From Paraburkholderia ferrariae NBRC 106233 (GTDB lineage Bacteria; Pseudomonadota; Gammaproteobacteria; Burkholderiales; Burkholderiaceae): a stretch of 64,000 bases of DNA. The translations under genes and the position numbers were made by a program. Location: assembly GCF_000685035.1 (NCBI RefSeq), contig NZ_BAYB01000018.1:1-64000 (forward strand), in the 5' to 3' direction. The notes beneath the pieces are model-generated. The model did no database searches, had not been told where the DNA came from, and saw nothing but the letters and a program-made list of their open reading frames with translations. Of this stretch, positions 36,062 to 44,980 are shown piece after piece; the first letter of the stretch is position 1, and every line of letters starts with the position of its first letter.

Positions 36062-36796
36062 ATGAGACAGACCGTAACCGGTCGCTTCAAGACCTGGGAC
36101 GACGCGCGGCACGCACAGGACGTGCTGATGGCGAAGGGCTTCGCCGCCGGCGATATCGAGTTGCCGGCGCATACGCAAGGCGTGCTCGCCGGGCTCGAAA
36201 GGCTTATGGCAAGCTTCTTTGCCGCCGATCCGCTCGCGGGCGGCACCGGAACCGGGCCGGCCGAGGCGTCGCCGCTCGCCCCCGGCGATACGGTCCTGCT
36301 GGCCGTTCACGTCGCGGACGATGGGCACGCCGAATTCGCGCGCGCCACGCTCGCCGAAGCCCGCGCGATCGAAGTCACGACCCGCGGCGACCCGTGGAAC
36401 TGGGCAACCCGCGACGATGCGGCAACGCGCGAGCGTTCGGCCATCGACGAACTGGGGCTTGCCGACCTCGCCACGGCCGTCAGGCGGCGCGCGGCGGCAG
36501 CTTCATCGGCAACGGGCACGGCACAGGCACGCAAGGCTGCTGCTAACGCCCAGGCGGAGGCTGCTGCGCATGCGGCCAGGGCTGCGGCGGCGACCGCGGA
36601 GTCCAGCCAGCGGCACCGGTCCGACGCGGTGGCCTCGGCCAGCGCACCGGGCGCCGGTGCTGTCATGAGCCGTGGCGTCGAAGTGCCTGCCGCACCGGAG
36701 GCCACCCAGCCGGCAAAGGGCGCCGCGCCGCAGATTCCCGACGAGTTCCTCGAATACGAAGACGACACGCCCGCCCATCACCGGACGCTGCACTGA
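36062..36796 (+). CDS. hypothetical protein with a general-stress-17M-like N-terminus
   Basis: A 244-residue protein. The start MRQTVTGRFKTWDDARHAQDVLMAKGFAAGDIEL resembles the small YflT/17M-like domain that pairs with stress proteins. From about residue 130 it becomes Ala-rich and low complexity (AAANAQAEAAAHAARAAAA), then ends in an acidic stretch EFLEYEDDTP. ATG at 36062 follows GAGGAGGGCG. It is 142 bases after the kinase gene and convergent with the FMN reductase. Function not known. Confidence 0.65.
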   Translation: MRQTVTGRFKTWDDARHAQDVLMAKGFAAGDIELPAHTQGVLAGLERLMASFFAADPLAGGTGTGPAEASPLAPGDTVLLAVHVADDGHAEFARATLAEARAIEVTTRGDPWNWATRDDAATRERSAIDELGLADLATAVRRRAAAASSATGTAQARKAAANAQAEAAAHAARAAAATAESSQRHRSDAVASASAPGAGAVMSRGVEVPAAPEATQPAKGAAPQIPDEFLEYEDDTPAHHRTLH

Positions 36797-36804
36797 CCTG
36801 CCCT

Positions 36805-37359
36805 TTAGCGGCCGAGCTGGAGCTTGACCCAGTCGACGTAGCGATCGACGAAGGTCTGCAGGAACTTGCGCGTATCGTCGTCGAGGATCTCGCCTTTCTC
36901 GTTGATCCGGCTCGCATCGTGCTTGATGAACATCTCGGGCTGGCCGAGCGTCGCGACATCGAGATACGCAAGGATGTTGCGCAAATGCTGCTGCGCGAGC
37001 GCCGTGCCGATCACGCCCAGCGACGTGCCGAGCACCGCGCCCGGCTTGCCGCTCCACGAATTCTTGCCCCACGGGCGCGAACCCCAGTCGATGGCATTCT
37101 TCAGCACGCCCGGCACGGAACGGTTGTACTCGGGCGTGACGAAGAGGAGCGCGTCCGCCGCCTCGATCTGCTGCTTGAGGTTGCGCGCGACTTCGGGGAA
37201 GTCGGCGTCGTAGTCCTGGCTGTATAGCGGCAGCGAGCCGATATCCAGAAACTCGAACGAGAAATCGGCCGGCGCCAGCGATGTCACGGCATGCGCCAGC
37301 TGACGGTTGAACGAGCCCTTGCGCAGACTGCCGACCACGACCGCGATTCGATAAGCCAT
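36805..37359 (-). CDS. NADPH-dependent FMN reductase
   Basis: A 184-residue flavodoxin-fold reductase. The FMN phosphate loop is VVGSLRKGSFNRQLA near residues 8-22, and the motif LFVTPEYNRSVPGVLKNAIDWGSRP near 72-96 is characteristic of the ChrR/YieF-like group, which reduces quinones, chromate or azo dyes using NAD(P)H. Single gene; stops converge with the upstream hypothetical gene only eight bases away. Confidence 0.92.
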   Translation of the reverse strand: MAYRIAVVVGSLRKGSFNRQLAHAVTSLAPADFSFEFLDIGSLPLYSQDYDADFPEVARNLKQQIEAADALLFVTPEYNRSVPGVLKNAIDWGSRPWGKNSWSGKPGAVLGTSLGVIGTALAQQHLRNILAYLDVATLGQPEMFIKHDASRINEKGEILDDDTRKFLQTFVDRYVDWVKLQLGR

Positions 37360-37450
37360 CTCAGTGCCTCCGGTTGCGCGCGCGAAGCGCGGTGGAACAA
37401 GGCTTCATCATAGGCGCGCGGCCAATCCCGCGGTTGCAGGGTGACCACCT

Positions 37451-37511
37451 TGTGGATAACCTCGATGCATCGGGATTTATCCACAATTTCCGTGGAAAAC
37501 CTTGTGGACAA
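37451..37511. promoter_or_regulatory. cluster of DnaA boxes
   Basis: TGTGGATAA (37451-37459) and TTATCCACA (37477-37485) are perfect DnaA boxes in inverted orientation; TGTGGACAA (37503-37511) is a one-mismatch third. The first two flank a smaller palindrome CGATGCATCG (37463-37472). They lie between the FMN reductase and permease genes, about 2.4 kb from parA and 6 kb from the iterons. Confidence 0.75.
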
Positions 37512-37634
37512 CATGGCCGCAGAGCCCGTGGCGCCGGGGGAAGCGTGGGATTGCCGCTAAAAAACGCAGTTGCCCAAATGTTGGGCGAAAGCGGCTTTCC
37601 GGCAGACCCGGCATCCGCCGGCTGCAGAAGAAAA

Positions 37635-39011
37635 TCAGCCGGAAAGGTTCCACAGCGCGAGTGTCAGTACCAGTCCGACGACGGAAACGATCGTCTGCAG
37701 AATCGACCAGACGTACACGGTCTGCTTGAGTTGCAGGCCGAAGTACTCGCGCACCATCCAGAAGCCCGCGTCGTTGACCTGGCAGAAGAACACCGAACCG
37801 GCGCCGATCGCCAGCGCCATCAGCGAATTGTGCGTCACGCTCAACCCCGCTACGACGGGTGCGACGATGCCGGCGGTCGCCGTAGTCGCGACCGTTGCCG
37901 ACCCCGTGGCCTGCCGCAGCGCGACGGCAATGAGCCAGGCGAGGAGCAGCAACGGCAGGTGCGTCCCCACGGCGATCTTGCCGATGGTCGTGCTGATGCC
38001 CGCGAGCACCAGCGCCTGCTTGAGACCGCCGCCCGCGCCGATGGTGAGGAGCAGCCCGGCGATGGGCGGCAGGCTCTTGCGCAGGATGCCGCCCACACGC
38101 TCGCGCGGCATGCCGCGCGACCAGCCGAGCGCGACGATGGCGAAGAGGACGGTCAAGCCCAGCGCGATCAGCGGCTCGCCGAGAAAGTCGAGCACTTCGA
38201 AGGCGAGCGTGTGCGGCACGAGCATCAGTTTCGCGACAGTGCGGCCCAGCATGAAAAGAGCCGGCAGCAGGATCGTGAACAGCGACACGCCGAAGCCGGG
38301 CGCCGCGAGTTGCGAATCGTGGCTCGAAAAGAGCTTGCCGAGATCCTCGGGTTCTTCGACATGCATGCGCTTCGACAGCCACGAACCGTAGAGCGGGCCG
38401 GCGAGCACGACAGCCGGAAGCGCGACGACGAGGCCGAGGCCGATCGTGATGCCGAGATCGGCGTGCAGCGCACTCACGGCGATCAGCGGACCCGGATGCG
38501 GCGGCAGCAGCGCGTGCAGCGTCGTCATGCCGGCGAGCGCGGGAATCGCGATGCGCAGGATCGGCTGCTTCGAGCGGCGCGCCATCACGAAGATGATCGG
38601 CACCATCATGACAAGGCCGACCTCGAAGAACAGCGGCAGGCCGATGATCACGGCGACGAGCGCCATCATCCACGGCAACGTGCGTGGCGTGGAGTGATCG
38701 AGCAGCGTGCTCACGAGCCGGTCGGCCGCGCCGGATTCGGCCATGAGGGCACCGAGCATGGCGCCGAGCGCGATGATGATCCCCACGTCGCCGAGCAATG
38801 CCCCCGCGCCCTTGCTGAAGGCCCCCGCAATCGCGTCGAGCGGCAGTCCCGCGGAAAAACCTGCCGCAAACGTGCCGACCAGGATAGACAGAAAAGGCGC
38901 GAGCTTCAGGACGCTGATGAGGACGACGATCAGCGCGAGGCCGAGCACGCACGACAGGATGAGGCGCGTGTCGTGAAACGACCAGGCCGACAGGGTGTTG
39001 AGGGATTCCAC
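37635..39011 (-). CDS. GntP-family gluconate/H+ permease
   Basis: A 458-residue transporter with 12-14 predicted membrane segments. Family features include GDVGIIIALGAMLGALMAESGAADRL near residue 74, LLPPHPGPLIAVSAL near 166, and the C-terminal AIGAGSVFFCQVNDAGFWMVREYFG. GntP proteins take up gluconate or related sugar acids with protons. No gluconate kinase or regulator is adjacent, so the substrate is uncertain. It starts 50 bases before the end of the arsC-like gene on the same strand. Confidence 0.9.
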   Translation of the reverse strand: MESLNTLSAWSFHDTRLILSCVLGLALIVVLISVLKLAPFLSILVGTFAAGFSAGLPLDAIAGAFSKGAGALLGDVGIIIALGAMLGALMAESGAADRLVSTLLDHSTPRTLPWMMALVAVIIGLPLFFEVGLVMMVPIIFVMARRSKQPILRIAIPALAGMTTLHALLPPHPGPLIAVSALHADLGITIGLGLVVALPAVVLAGPLYGSWLSKRMHVEEPEDLGKLFSSHDSQLAAPGFGVSLFTILLPALFMLGRTVAKLMLVPHTLAFEVLDFLGEPLIALGLTVLFAIVALGWSRGMPRERVGGILRKSLPPIAGLLLTIGAGGGLKQALVLAGISTTIGKIAVGTHLPLLLLAWLIAVALRQATGSATVATTATAGIVAPVVAGLSVTHNSLMALAIGAGSVFFCQVNDAGFWMVREYFGLQLKQTVYVWSILQTIVSVVGLVLTLALWNLSG

Positions 39012-39061
39012 AGGGTTGTTCTCCTGGTTGTCGTTCGGGTGGGGCAGGCGTCGGGCGCTGG

Positions 39062-39445
39062 CTAGCCGCGCCCGGCTTCGGCTGCCGGATCGAACAGCGC
39101 AGCTACGTTCTCGGGGGGGCGGCCGATCACCGCGCGCGCGTTGCGCACCACGATGGGACGCTGCAGCAGGATGGGGTGCCGCGCAATTGCTTCGTAGAGC
39201 TGATCATCCGAAAGATCACTGCGTTCGAGGCCGAGTGCTGCGTATTCGGCCTCCCCGGAGCGGATCATGTCGCGTACGGAGCCGCCGAGCATGGCGTGCA
39301 GCGATCGCAGTTGCTCGACGGTGGGCGGCGTCTTCAGGTATTCGATGACCTCGACCGGTTCGTTGGCCTGGTTCAGGGTCGTGGCGACCAGCTCGCAGGC
39401 ACCACGCGATTTGGAGCAACGAGGGTTGTGGTAGATCGTGATCAT
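39062..39445 (-). CDS. arsC: ArsC-family arsenate reductase-like protein (glutaredoxin type)
   Basis: A 127-residue thioredoxin-fold protein: HNPRCSKSRG holds the active Cys near residue 10, LKTPPTVEQL and ILLQRPIVVRNARAVIGRPPE carry the conserved arginines of the ArsC group. It reduces arsenate using glutathione/glutaredoxin. There is no arsR, arsB or acr3 nearby, so a housekeeping Spx/ArsC-like role is also possible. Start at 39445 gives the family's usual MITIYHNP opening. Confidence 0.9.
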   Translation of the reverse strand: MITIYHNPRCSKSRGACELVATTLNQANEPVEVIEYLKTPPTVEQLRSLHAMLGGSVRDMIRSGEAEYAALGLERSDLSDDQLYEAIARHPILLQRPIVVRNARAVIGRPPENVAALFDPAAEAGRG

Positions 39446-39693
39446 GTCTTCAGTGCGAGTCTTGGAATGTGGGCTTGCCAGGAGTGGGGGCCGCGCGCCT
39501 GGCGGTTGCGCGGCCCGTTGGCTGCGGGGCATTTTAGCTGGCGATGGGGCAACAAGGTGGGCAGCCCGAAGCACACCTCACAAGCGGTGAGGTTATTCGA
39601 GAGGGCCAATCGAAAGGGGCGGGCCACGTTCATTCGCTGTGTTGGCTCGCGCTTCTGAAAGGAGCTCGCGAGACCTCGATTTCAGGCGAGGGA

Positions 39694-39709
39694 CTTTATG
39701 CGCATAAAG
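39694..39709. promoter_or_regulatory. parS site 1
   Basis: Perfect 16-bp palindrome CTTTATGCGCATAAAG in the 490-base gap upstream of parA. The core matches, as I recall, the parS described for Burkholderia chromosome 2 (GTTTATGCGCATAAAC). Confidence 0.88.
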
Positions 39710-39817
39710 GGCGGCCGTGAGTCACTGCGATCCCAGCGCGATGCCCGCGGCCGTTTTCCCCTGATTCGATGCCCATACGGTGGGCCCGAAACCTTCCCTC
39801 CATCGACCGCGCGCAAC

Positions 39818-39833
39818 CTTTATGCGCATAAAC
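39818..39833. promoter_or_regulatory. parS site 2
   Basis: CTTTATGCGCATAAAC, sharing the 14-bp palindromic core with the other two sites, lies 60 bases upstream of the parA promoter. ParB bound here could also affect parA transcription. Confidence 0.88.
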
Positions 39834-39876
39834 CTGGCCAAACGGCCAATTCGCCACGTCAAGATGCCAAAAGTCG

Positions 39877-39904
39877 TTGAATTGAAATTCATTCCAGGTA
39901 GAAT
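39877..39904 (+). promoter_or_regulatory. parA promoter
   Basis: TTGAAT (39877-39882), 16-base spacer, TAGAAT (39899-39904), followed after 31 bases by the parA TTG codon with an AAGGAG ribosome site. Confidence 0.6.
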
Positions 39905-39935
39905 CTCAGACAATTCGCAATAAGGAGAAAACCAA

Positions 39936-40598
39936 TTGGCGGCAGAGATAATCGCAGTCACGCAGCAGAAGGGCGGGGTCGGCAAGAGCACGATCGCGAT
40001 GCATCTCGGCGCTGCATTCCATGAGAAGGGCAAGCGCGTGCTCGTTGTGGATGCAGACGGCCAAAATACACTGGTTCACTGGGCCAGTGCATCGGGAGAC
40101 GAAGAAGCAGGTATTCCGTTTCCCGTGGTTAATCTCTCAGAGGCCGGTGGCCAGATCCACCGGGAGATCAAGAAGTTCATCGGCGACTACGACATTATTG
40201 TCGTGGACTGCCCGCCATCGATTACCGAGAAAGTTTCGGGCGTCGTGCTACTCGCGGCTTCGGTTGCGGTCGTGCCGACGTCGTCTTCACCAGCCGATTA
40301 CTGGTCGAGCGTGGGCCTCGTCAAGCTGATCCAGCAAGCCCAGGTCATGAACGAAGACCTGCGCGCCGTATTTCTGCTCAACAAGACCGAAGAAAAGCGC
40401 ATGCTGACGCGCGAACTCAAGCGCGCGCTGGAAGAACTCGGCTTCCCATTGCTCCGAACGCAAATTCCCACTCGCGAAGCGTACAAGCAGGCCATGGCCC
40501 TCGGCCAGACGGTTCTGCAAATGAACGATCGTGGCGCGCGACTCGCCGCGACGGAAGTGCGCGCCGTCGCCGATGAAATCGCGGCGATGCTCCCCTGA
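39936..40598 (+). CDS. parA: ParA chromosome-partitioning ATPase
   Basis: A 220-residue short ParA without an N-terminal DNA-binding domain. The deviant Walker A is KGGVGKST near residue 12, Walker A' is VLVVDADGQ and Walker B DIIVVDCPP. It positions the replicon by interacting with ParB bound at parS. The start is TTG, supported by TAAGGAGAAAACCA directly before it and by the family's usual opening EIIAVTQQKGG. parS site 3 lies in the 24-base gap to parB. Confidence 0.95.
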   Translation: MAAEIIAVTQQKGGVGKSTIAMHLGAAFHEKGKRVLVVDADGQNTLVHWASASGDEEAGIPFPVVNLSEAGGQIHREIKKFIGDYDIIVVDCPPSITEKVSGVVLLAASVAVVPTSSSPADYWSSVGLVKLIQQAQVMNEDLRAVFLLNKTEEKRMLTRELKRALEELGFPLLRTQIPTREAYKQAMALGQTVLQMNDRGARLAATEVRAVADEIAAMLP

Positions 40599-40614
40599 CT
40601 TTATGCGCATAAAG
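40599..40614. promoter_or_regulatory. parS site 3
   Basis: Perfect palindrome CTTTATGCGCATAAAG starting just after the parA stop and ending eight bases before the parB ATG, so ParB loading here could influence parB translation or the parA-parB transcript. Confidence 0.88.
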
Positions 40615-40622
40615 GACGCTGA

Positions 40623-41690
40623 ATGAAACCCTCCCAATTTGCCAAAGGCTTTCAGGCGCGGCCTGACACTACCAGCAGCGAAAAGCGTACGGCGCTCGAT
40701 CGCCTCAATGCAATCGACGGGCTCGTCGAGGACAAACCGGCCGCGTCGCGGCCCGTGACCGGCCGGTCGAGCCAGCCGTCCGTCGAAACCCGGGCTCCGG
40801 CCGAGCCCTCGATCGAGCCGGTGGAAAACGAATCCGCCGCCTATCGCGCGTGGCGCGTCGAGCATGCGTATCGGTCCGGGCAAATCATCGAGTTGCCGCT
40901 CAAGGCAATCAAGCCCAGCCCCTTCAATCCGCGTCACTTCTATCTGAAGTCGTCGATCGCCGAACTGGCCGTCAATCTCGCGAAGCAGGGGCAGCAGCAG
41001 GCCATTCACGTCATTCCCGACTACGCGACGCCCGGCAGCTACTACGTGAGCGACGGTGGCCGACGCGTGCGCGCGCTCAAGGAAGCGAACAAGGAAACGG
41101 TGAAGGCGATCGTCGTCGATCTGCCCATCGGCATTCAGAGCTACAAACTCGGCTACGACCTCAACGTTCAGCGCGATTCGCAGACCGTTTTCGATAACGC
41201 CGTAGTGTGGAAGCGTTTCATCGAGGAAAAATTCTTCCAGAGTCAGCGCGAGCTTGCCGATCATCTGGGACTCGACGAATCGACGGTGGCGGTTGCCCTC
41301 TCTATTGCGAAGCTTCCGGAAGCGATCATGCAGGAGATGGTTGCGCGGTCGGACCGGTTCGGTTCGAACATGGCGTATCAGGTGGGCCGCTATCACGGCG
41401 CGCGGGGCACGGAGGCCACGCTACGCCTCATCAACCGGATTCTCGCCGACGACCTGAGCACGCGCCAGGTTGCGGACATCGTCAAGGGCCGGTCAAGCGC
41501 GCAGGAAAGCCCGAAACCGGCCGGGCGCCAGCGTTACGCGCAGCGTCTCGAAATCAAGCTCGATGGTGTCGCCGTCGGCGATCTGAAGTCCTATGGCGAC
41601 GACCGGATCGAACTGCGCCTGAAGGGTCTCAGCAAGGAGCGGCGCGACGACATCCTGCATCAGATCGAACAGATCCTGCAGGCCAAATAA
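40623..41690 (+). CDS. parB: ParB chromosome-partitioning protein
   Basis: A 355-residue ParB. The N-terminal CTPase/sulfiredoxin-like domain holds IKPSPFNPRHFYLKSSIAELA near residues 99-119 and YYVSDGGRRVRALKEA (the GRRR-type CTP motif, here GGRRVR) near 141. A helix-turn-helix follows (ELADHLGLDESTVAVALSIAKLP) and a basic C-terminal dimer domain ends LEIKLDGVAVGDLKSYGDDRIELRL. It recognises the TTTATGCGCATAAA sites around it. Convergent with rep, with a strong hairpin between them. Confidence 0.95.
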   Translation: MKPSQFAKGFQARPDTTSSEKRTALDRLNAIDGLVEDKPAASRPVTGRSSQPSVETRAPAEPSIEPVENESAAYRAWRVEHAYRSGQIIELPLKAIKPSPFNPRHFYLKSSIAELAVNLAKQGQQQAIHVIPDYATPGSYYVSDGGRRVRALKEANKETVKAIVVDLPIGIQSYKLGYDLNVQRDSQTVFDNAVVWKRFIEEKFFQSQRELADHLGLDESTVAVALSIAKLPEAIMQEMVARSDRFGSNMAYQVGRYHGARGTEATLRLINRILADDLSTRQVADIVKGRSSAQESPKPAGRQRYAQRLEIKLDGVAVGDLKSYGDDRIELRLKGLSKERRDDILHQIEQILQAK

Positions 41691-41710
41691 GTTCGGGAAA
41701 GAAGACTTCG

Positions 41711-41744
41711 GCAGCGATCTCCAGCCACGCTGGAGATTAGCTGC
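41711..41744. terminator. hairpin between parB and rep
   Basis: ATCTCCAGC (41717-41725) pairs perfectly with GCTGGAGAT (41729-41737) around a CAC loop, extended by GCAGC/GCTGC outside. It sits between convergent genes; no long T-run, so a termination role is inferred. Confidence 0.6.
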
Positions 41745-41844
41745 GCAGGAGATCATCGGGCCACCGTTTTGGGCCACTGTCCGCCGCAGCCGGATTGCCC
41801 GGCGGCGTTAATGCGATGCAGTCCCCGTGATTTTCAGCTTGCGC

Positions 41845-43200
41845 TCAGGCGGCGCGCGACTGACTCAACGTGAAGGCGAGCAGATCGCCATCGGTCGGCT
41901 CACCCCAGGTCTTACGGGCCAGCCAGTCGAAGAAGGCGGTTTCGGTCAGCTTCGACTCGAGGCCACGGCGGCGCCAGTCGTCGCGCAGATGCGCCCCCAT
42001 TCCCGGCAGTTCGTCGCTCTCGAACGACTGGCGGGCCACCTCCCGTTCCAGCTCACCCTGCTCGTCGTAAAGAGCGCGGGCTTCCTTGCGCCGCCATGCC
42101 GCATACTCGTCGAGCAGGCGCGCCTTCGGATCGTTCGCCGACAATGCCGGTCCGCCCTTGCCGCTCACCGCACCGCCCGACTCCGCCGCTTCGACCGGCG
42201 GCGCATAGCCCTTCTTCAGCGCATCCTTGAACAGCGCCGCGGCGCTGCGCACCGGGGGCAGGCTGGTGCTGCGCATCCGCTGCTCGGTCAGTTGCAGGGC
42301 GGCGCGAATCCGGTTTTCTTCGCTATCGGCATAGAGCGACTGGGCCTCCTTCAGCGGAATCCCGATCTTCACCATGCGATCCACGAGCGTGCTGTCGAAC
42401 ACGTTCGGATGCTCGTCGAGCGCGAGCATAGGCTGCTTGCGCTCCGTGACGCGAAACTGGATTTCGGCCACACGGCGCCCTTCGCGGTGTTCGATCAGTT
42501 CGACGAAGATATTCGTTACGGCGTTGACTTCCGCAATCGCCGGACGGAGATAATCGCGCTTGAAGTATTTGTATTCGCGCTTTGCCTCGTCGCCGGCTTC
42601 GGTGTCCGGCGTGCCCGAGAGGATCGGACGCCACCACTCCCAAGTCTCGCGCATGGTGAGATGGCTGGGGTTTGTCAGATAGCGCACGCAGATCTCGTAG
42701 AGCGCGAGGCCGGCGCTGCTGCGCAACTGGCTCTGAAACTGGAGGCTCAGGCGCGCATACTGGACCGGATCCAGCAGCTTCTTCTTGATCTTCGGCGCAA
42801 ACGAAAATTCCACCCAGACGCGTCGCGTCGCGGGGTCTTCGAGAATTTCGGCATCGGCGATCAGCGTCGAGATCCCCCACTTGCGCCCCGGCTTCTGGCT
42901 CGACGTCCCCTGGCTCCATTCGACCTGCACGGACACCATGCGGCGCAGGTGTTCCTTGACGAGTGCCGTGTCGTTGGAATCGAATGCGGAATTGGCGACG
43001 ATGTCGGAGAGCAGCGCGCGATACGTGTCGCCCGACTCGTCGGCCTGCTGGGCGACGGCGAGGAGCACATTGAACAGCTTGCGGGTCAACAGCGTGATCT
43101 TGCCGCTCTTCGGCTGAATCGCAATCGCCTCGACGGCCTTGCGCAATTCCGCCGAACTGGGGCTTACCACATCGGTTTTTTTCACGCGCTTCGTGGCCAT
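41845..43200 (-). CDS. Rep_3-type replication initiator of the secondary chromosome
   Basis: A 451-residue initiator. The segment KITLLTRKLFNVLLAVAQQ near residues 33-51 and FQSQLRSSAGLALYEICVRYLTNPSHLTMRETWEWW near 150-190 match the paired winged-helix domains of Rep_3/RepB-like initiators. The C-terminal half (from about 270) is specific to Burkholderia-type chromosome/megaplasmid initiators. It should bind the iteron array directly upstream and recruit host replication proteins. The start at 43200 lies 70 bases from a TCACC/GGTGA palindrome that may allow autorepression. Confidence 0.9.
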   Translation of the reverse strand: MATKRVKKTDVVSPSSAELRKAVEAIAIQPKSGKITLLTRKLFNVLLAVAQQADESGDTYRALLSDIVANSAFDSNDTALVKEHLRRMVSVQVEWSQGTSSQKPGRKWGISTLIADAEILEDPATRRVWVEFSFAPKIKKKLLDPVQYARLSLQFQSQLRSSAGLALYEICVRYLTNPSHLTMRETWEWWRPILSGTPDTEAGDEAKREYKYFKRDYLRPAIAEVNAVTNIFVELIEHREGRRVAEIQFRVTERKQPMLALDEHPNVFDSTLVDRMVKIGIPLKEAQSLYADSEENRIRAALQLTEQRMRSTSLPPVRSAAALFKDALKKGYAPPVEAAESGGAVSGKGGPALSANDPKARLLDEYAAWRRKEARALYDEQGELEREVARQSFESDELPGMGAHLRDDWRRRGLESKLTETAFFDWLARKTWGEPTDGDLLAFTLSQSRAA

Positions 43201-43269
43201 GCGTCGGGTCGAGGAGAGATTTTCGCGAAAGGATACCGTCTGTGGTGATAGGCGTCTATAGGGGCACTC

Positions 43270-43285
43270 TCACCATTGGGGGTGA
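43270..43285. promoter_or_regulatory. TCACC/GGTGA palindrome upstream of rep
   Basis: TCACC (43270-43274) and GGTGA (43281-43285) repeat the 3' half of the iteron in inverted orientation, 70 bases before the rep start. Initiators of this class often repress themselves at such sites; role inferred. Confidence 0.5.
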
Positions 43286-43320
43286 TGCGGGCGATCTACG
43301 CGCGGCTCACTTCCCGACCC

Positions 43321-44731
43321 TCCCGAAAAGGCTCACCCTTTGCCTTCAGGCCGATATCACGGAGGCTTGACGGGCCGTGCCATCGGCGCGACGGGCCCCG
43401 ATCCTGCAGTGCCGCAACGTTTCCCGATCGGTCCCGTATCGTCTCACCTGAAAAAAATCTGGCGAGCATCCCGGAAATGCAACAGGGCAGCGGCAAACGA
43501 TCCTGCGCCCCAAGCGAGCGCAGACGCCCCGCCCAGATGCGGTGCAAAACCTTGCCGCGCCTCGTTAGCACCTGGGTATGCCCTTGCGGCTCCATCATCT
43601 CTTGAGCGAGCGGCCCGCTTTTCAGCCGCTTCTCATCCGCGTCATCGAGGCGCCTTCGTAGGCCCTTTCTGCCCGCAAAGCATCCCGCTTCCCTTCGTCG
43701 TTCCGCAGATACCCTTCGCATTCGGCATGCACTCTCCCGTAAATCCTCACCGTTCATGTCGCCAGAGGGTGCATACGATAGGGCTCTGCTCCATGCTCCG
43801 TCGAGAAAAGGCGCGGCTGGGCTCCCGAAAAAACTCACCTTTTGGGAAAACATGCACGTATCTTGAGCCTCCCGAAAAGTCTCACCATTCGGCCAGACCA
43901 GGGAAAAGTCCAATAGATTCCGTGACTTATCCACACTCTCTTCGGAACCGTCAGACAACAACCGTTTCCTGAAAAGACTCACCATTAGCAGGCGCAGTGG
44001 CTTGCCGTCGGAAAATCGTCGGGTACGCGATGCTCCCGAAAAAACTCACCTTGACGGATCGAAAACCCAACGCGCAGCCAAGATCAACCCCGTTCTTTCG
44101 GCGTTTCCGGGTCAGTGAACACCAACTTGCTCCCGAAAGGCCTCACTTTGACGTTTTCAATGCCCGTTTTGGGCTCCCGAACAAGCTCACCTTAAGGTGA
44201 TACAGGCGGCATCGCATCGGCATTTTCGACTCCACCCGGCTAGCCGCCGTCTGTTCCCGAAAAAGCTCACTTCAAACCTGGCGATCGACGTCGAAACCCG
44301 GCCTGGCCGCCGAAGCTGGCATTCCCAGCGCCACCCACTCCCCCGTAAAACCTCACCTTAGGCCGCCCAGGAGGCGCTTCAGGCCGTAAATCGGCCATTT
44401 GTTCCCGAAAAATCTCACCTTGGACCGGCATTCTTTCCCGATTCGGCTCACCTGCCTCTCCAAAGGGCCGATTTTTCTTCCCAAAATCCGCGGCAATAAC
44501 GATCCTGAATCCCCTCACCGTTGCAATCCATGCAACATCGGGCGCCACCGTCGCCTCACCGGCCCTCCCACGCTCCCGGCTCCCGTAATCGCTCACCCTT
44601 GCGCTGAAGTCAAGAATCCCCTGGCTCCTGAAGCCGCTCACGTCCTTTCCCGAACCGCCTCACCGGCCTCCCCGAACCCCGTCACCCGCCGATCCCGCAG
44701 TTCCTCACCCGACATCCCGTAAAGCTTCACC
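43321..44731 (+). repeat. iteron array, consensus TCCCGAAAANNCTCACC
   Basis: About 19 same-orientation 17-bp iterons start at 43321, 43735, 43823, 43870, 43967, 44034, 44131, 44175, 44255, 44341, 44403, 44436, 44503 (degenerate), 44581, 44626, 44648, 44670, 44693 and 44715. The fixed parts are TCCCG and CTCACC; the two bases before CTCACC vary. Spacing is irregular (roughly 20-110 bases, with one 400-base gap after the first) and copies become closer and more degenerate toward the right. Confidence 0.92.
43927..43935 (+). promoter_or_regulatory. DnaA box
   Basis: TTATCCACA, a perfect consensus DnaA box, between the iterons at 43870 and 43967. Confidence 0.8.
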
Positions 44732-44956
44732 CGACCCCGCTGTATCCCTTGCCTGGTAAGGGTTTGCCGTGGCGTTAACGTTTTTAACTGGTATCAAGGG
44801 TGTTTACTTTTATTACTCTCAAGCACGATAACCCGCGAGCTTCTCAAAACATCACTCTTTCGAACCTACCCATTCGGCAGTTAGCCGTACCAGCCAGCGT
44901 GAAACACGCCCCAAAAATCCGCCCACAGACGAAATCCAAGCATTTACAATGAGTTA

Positions 44957-44980
44957 TGAAACAAACTTCGATTTGTTTCA
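44957..44980. promoter_or_regulatory. perfect inverted repeat, possible KfrA operator
   Basis: TGAAACAAA (44957-44965) and its exact inverse TTTGTTTCA (44972-44980) flank CTTCGA, about 150 bases before the kfrA-like start. KfrA proteins commonly repress their own promoter; binding here is inferred. Confidence 0.5.

Noticed and set aside
43340..43972. 210-codon open frame inside the iteron region
   Set aside because: It runs through the iterons and DnaA box, has no ribosome site and no coding character; treated as non-coding.
43321..44731. CRISPR array
   Set aside because: The repeats are irregularly spaced 17-bp iterons with degenerate cores beside a rep gene, without uniform spacers or cas genes.
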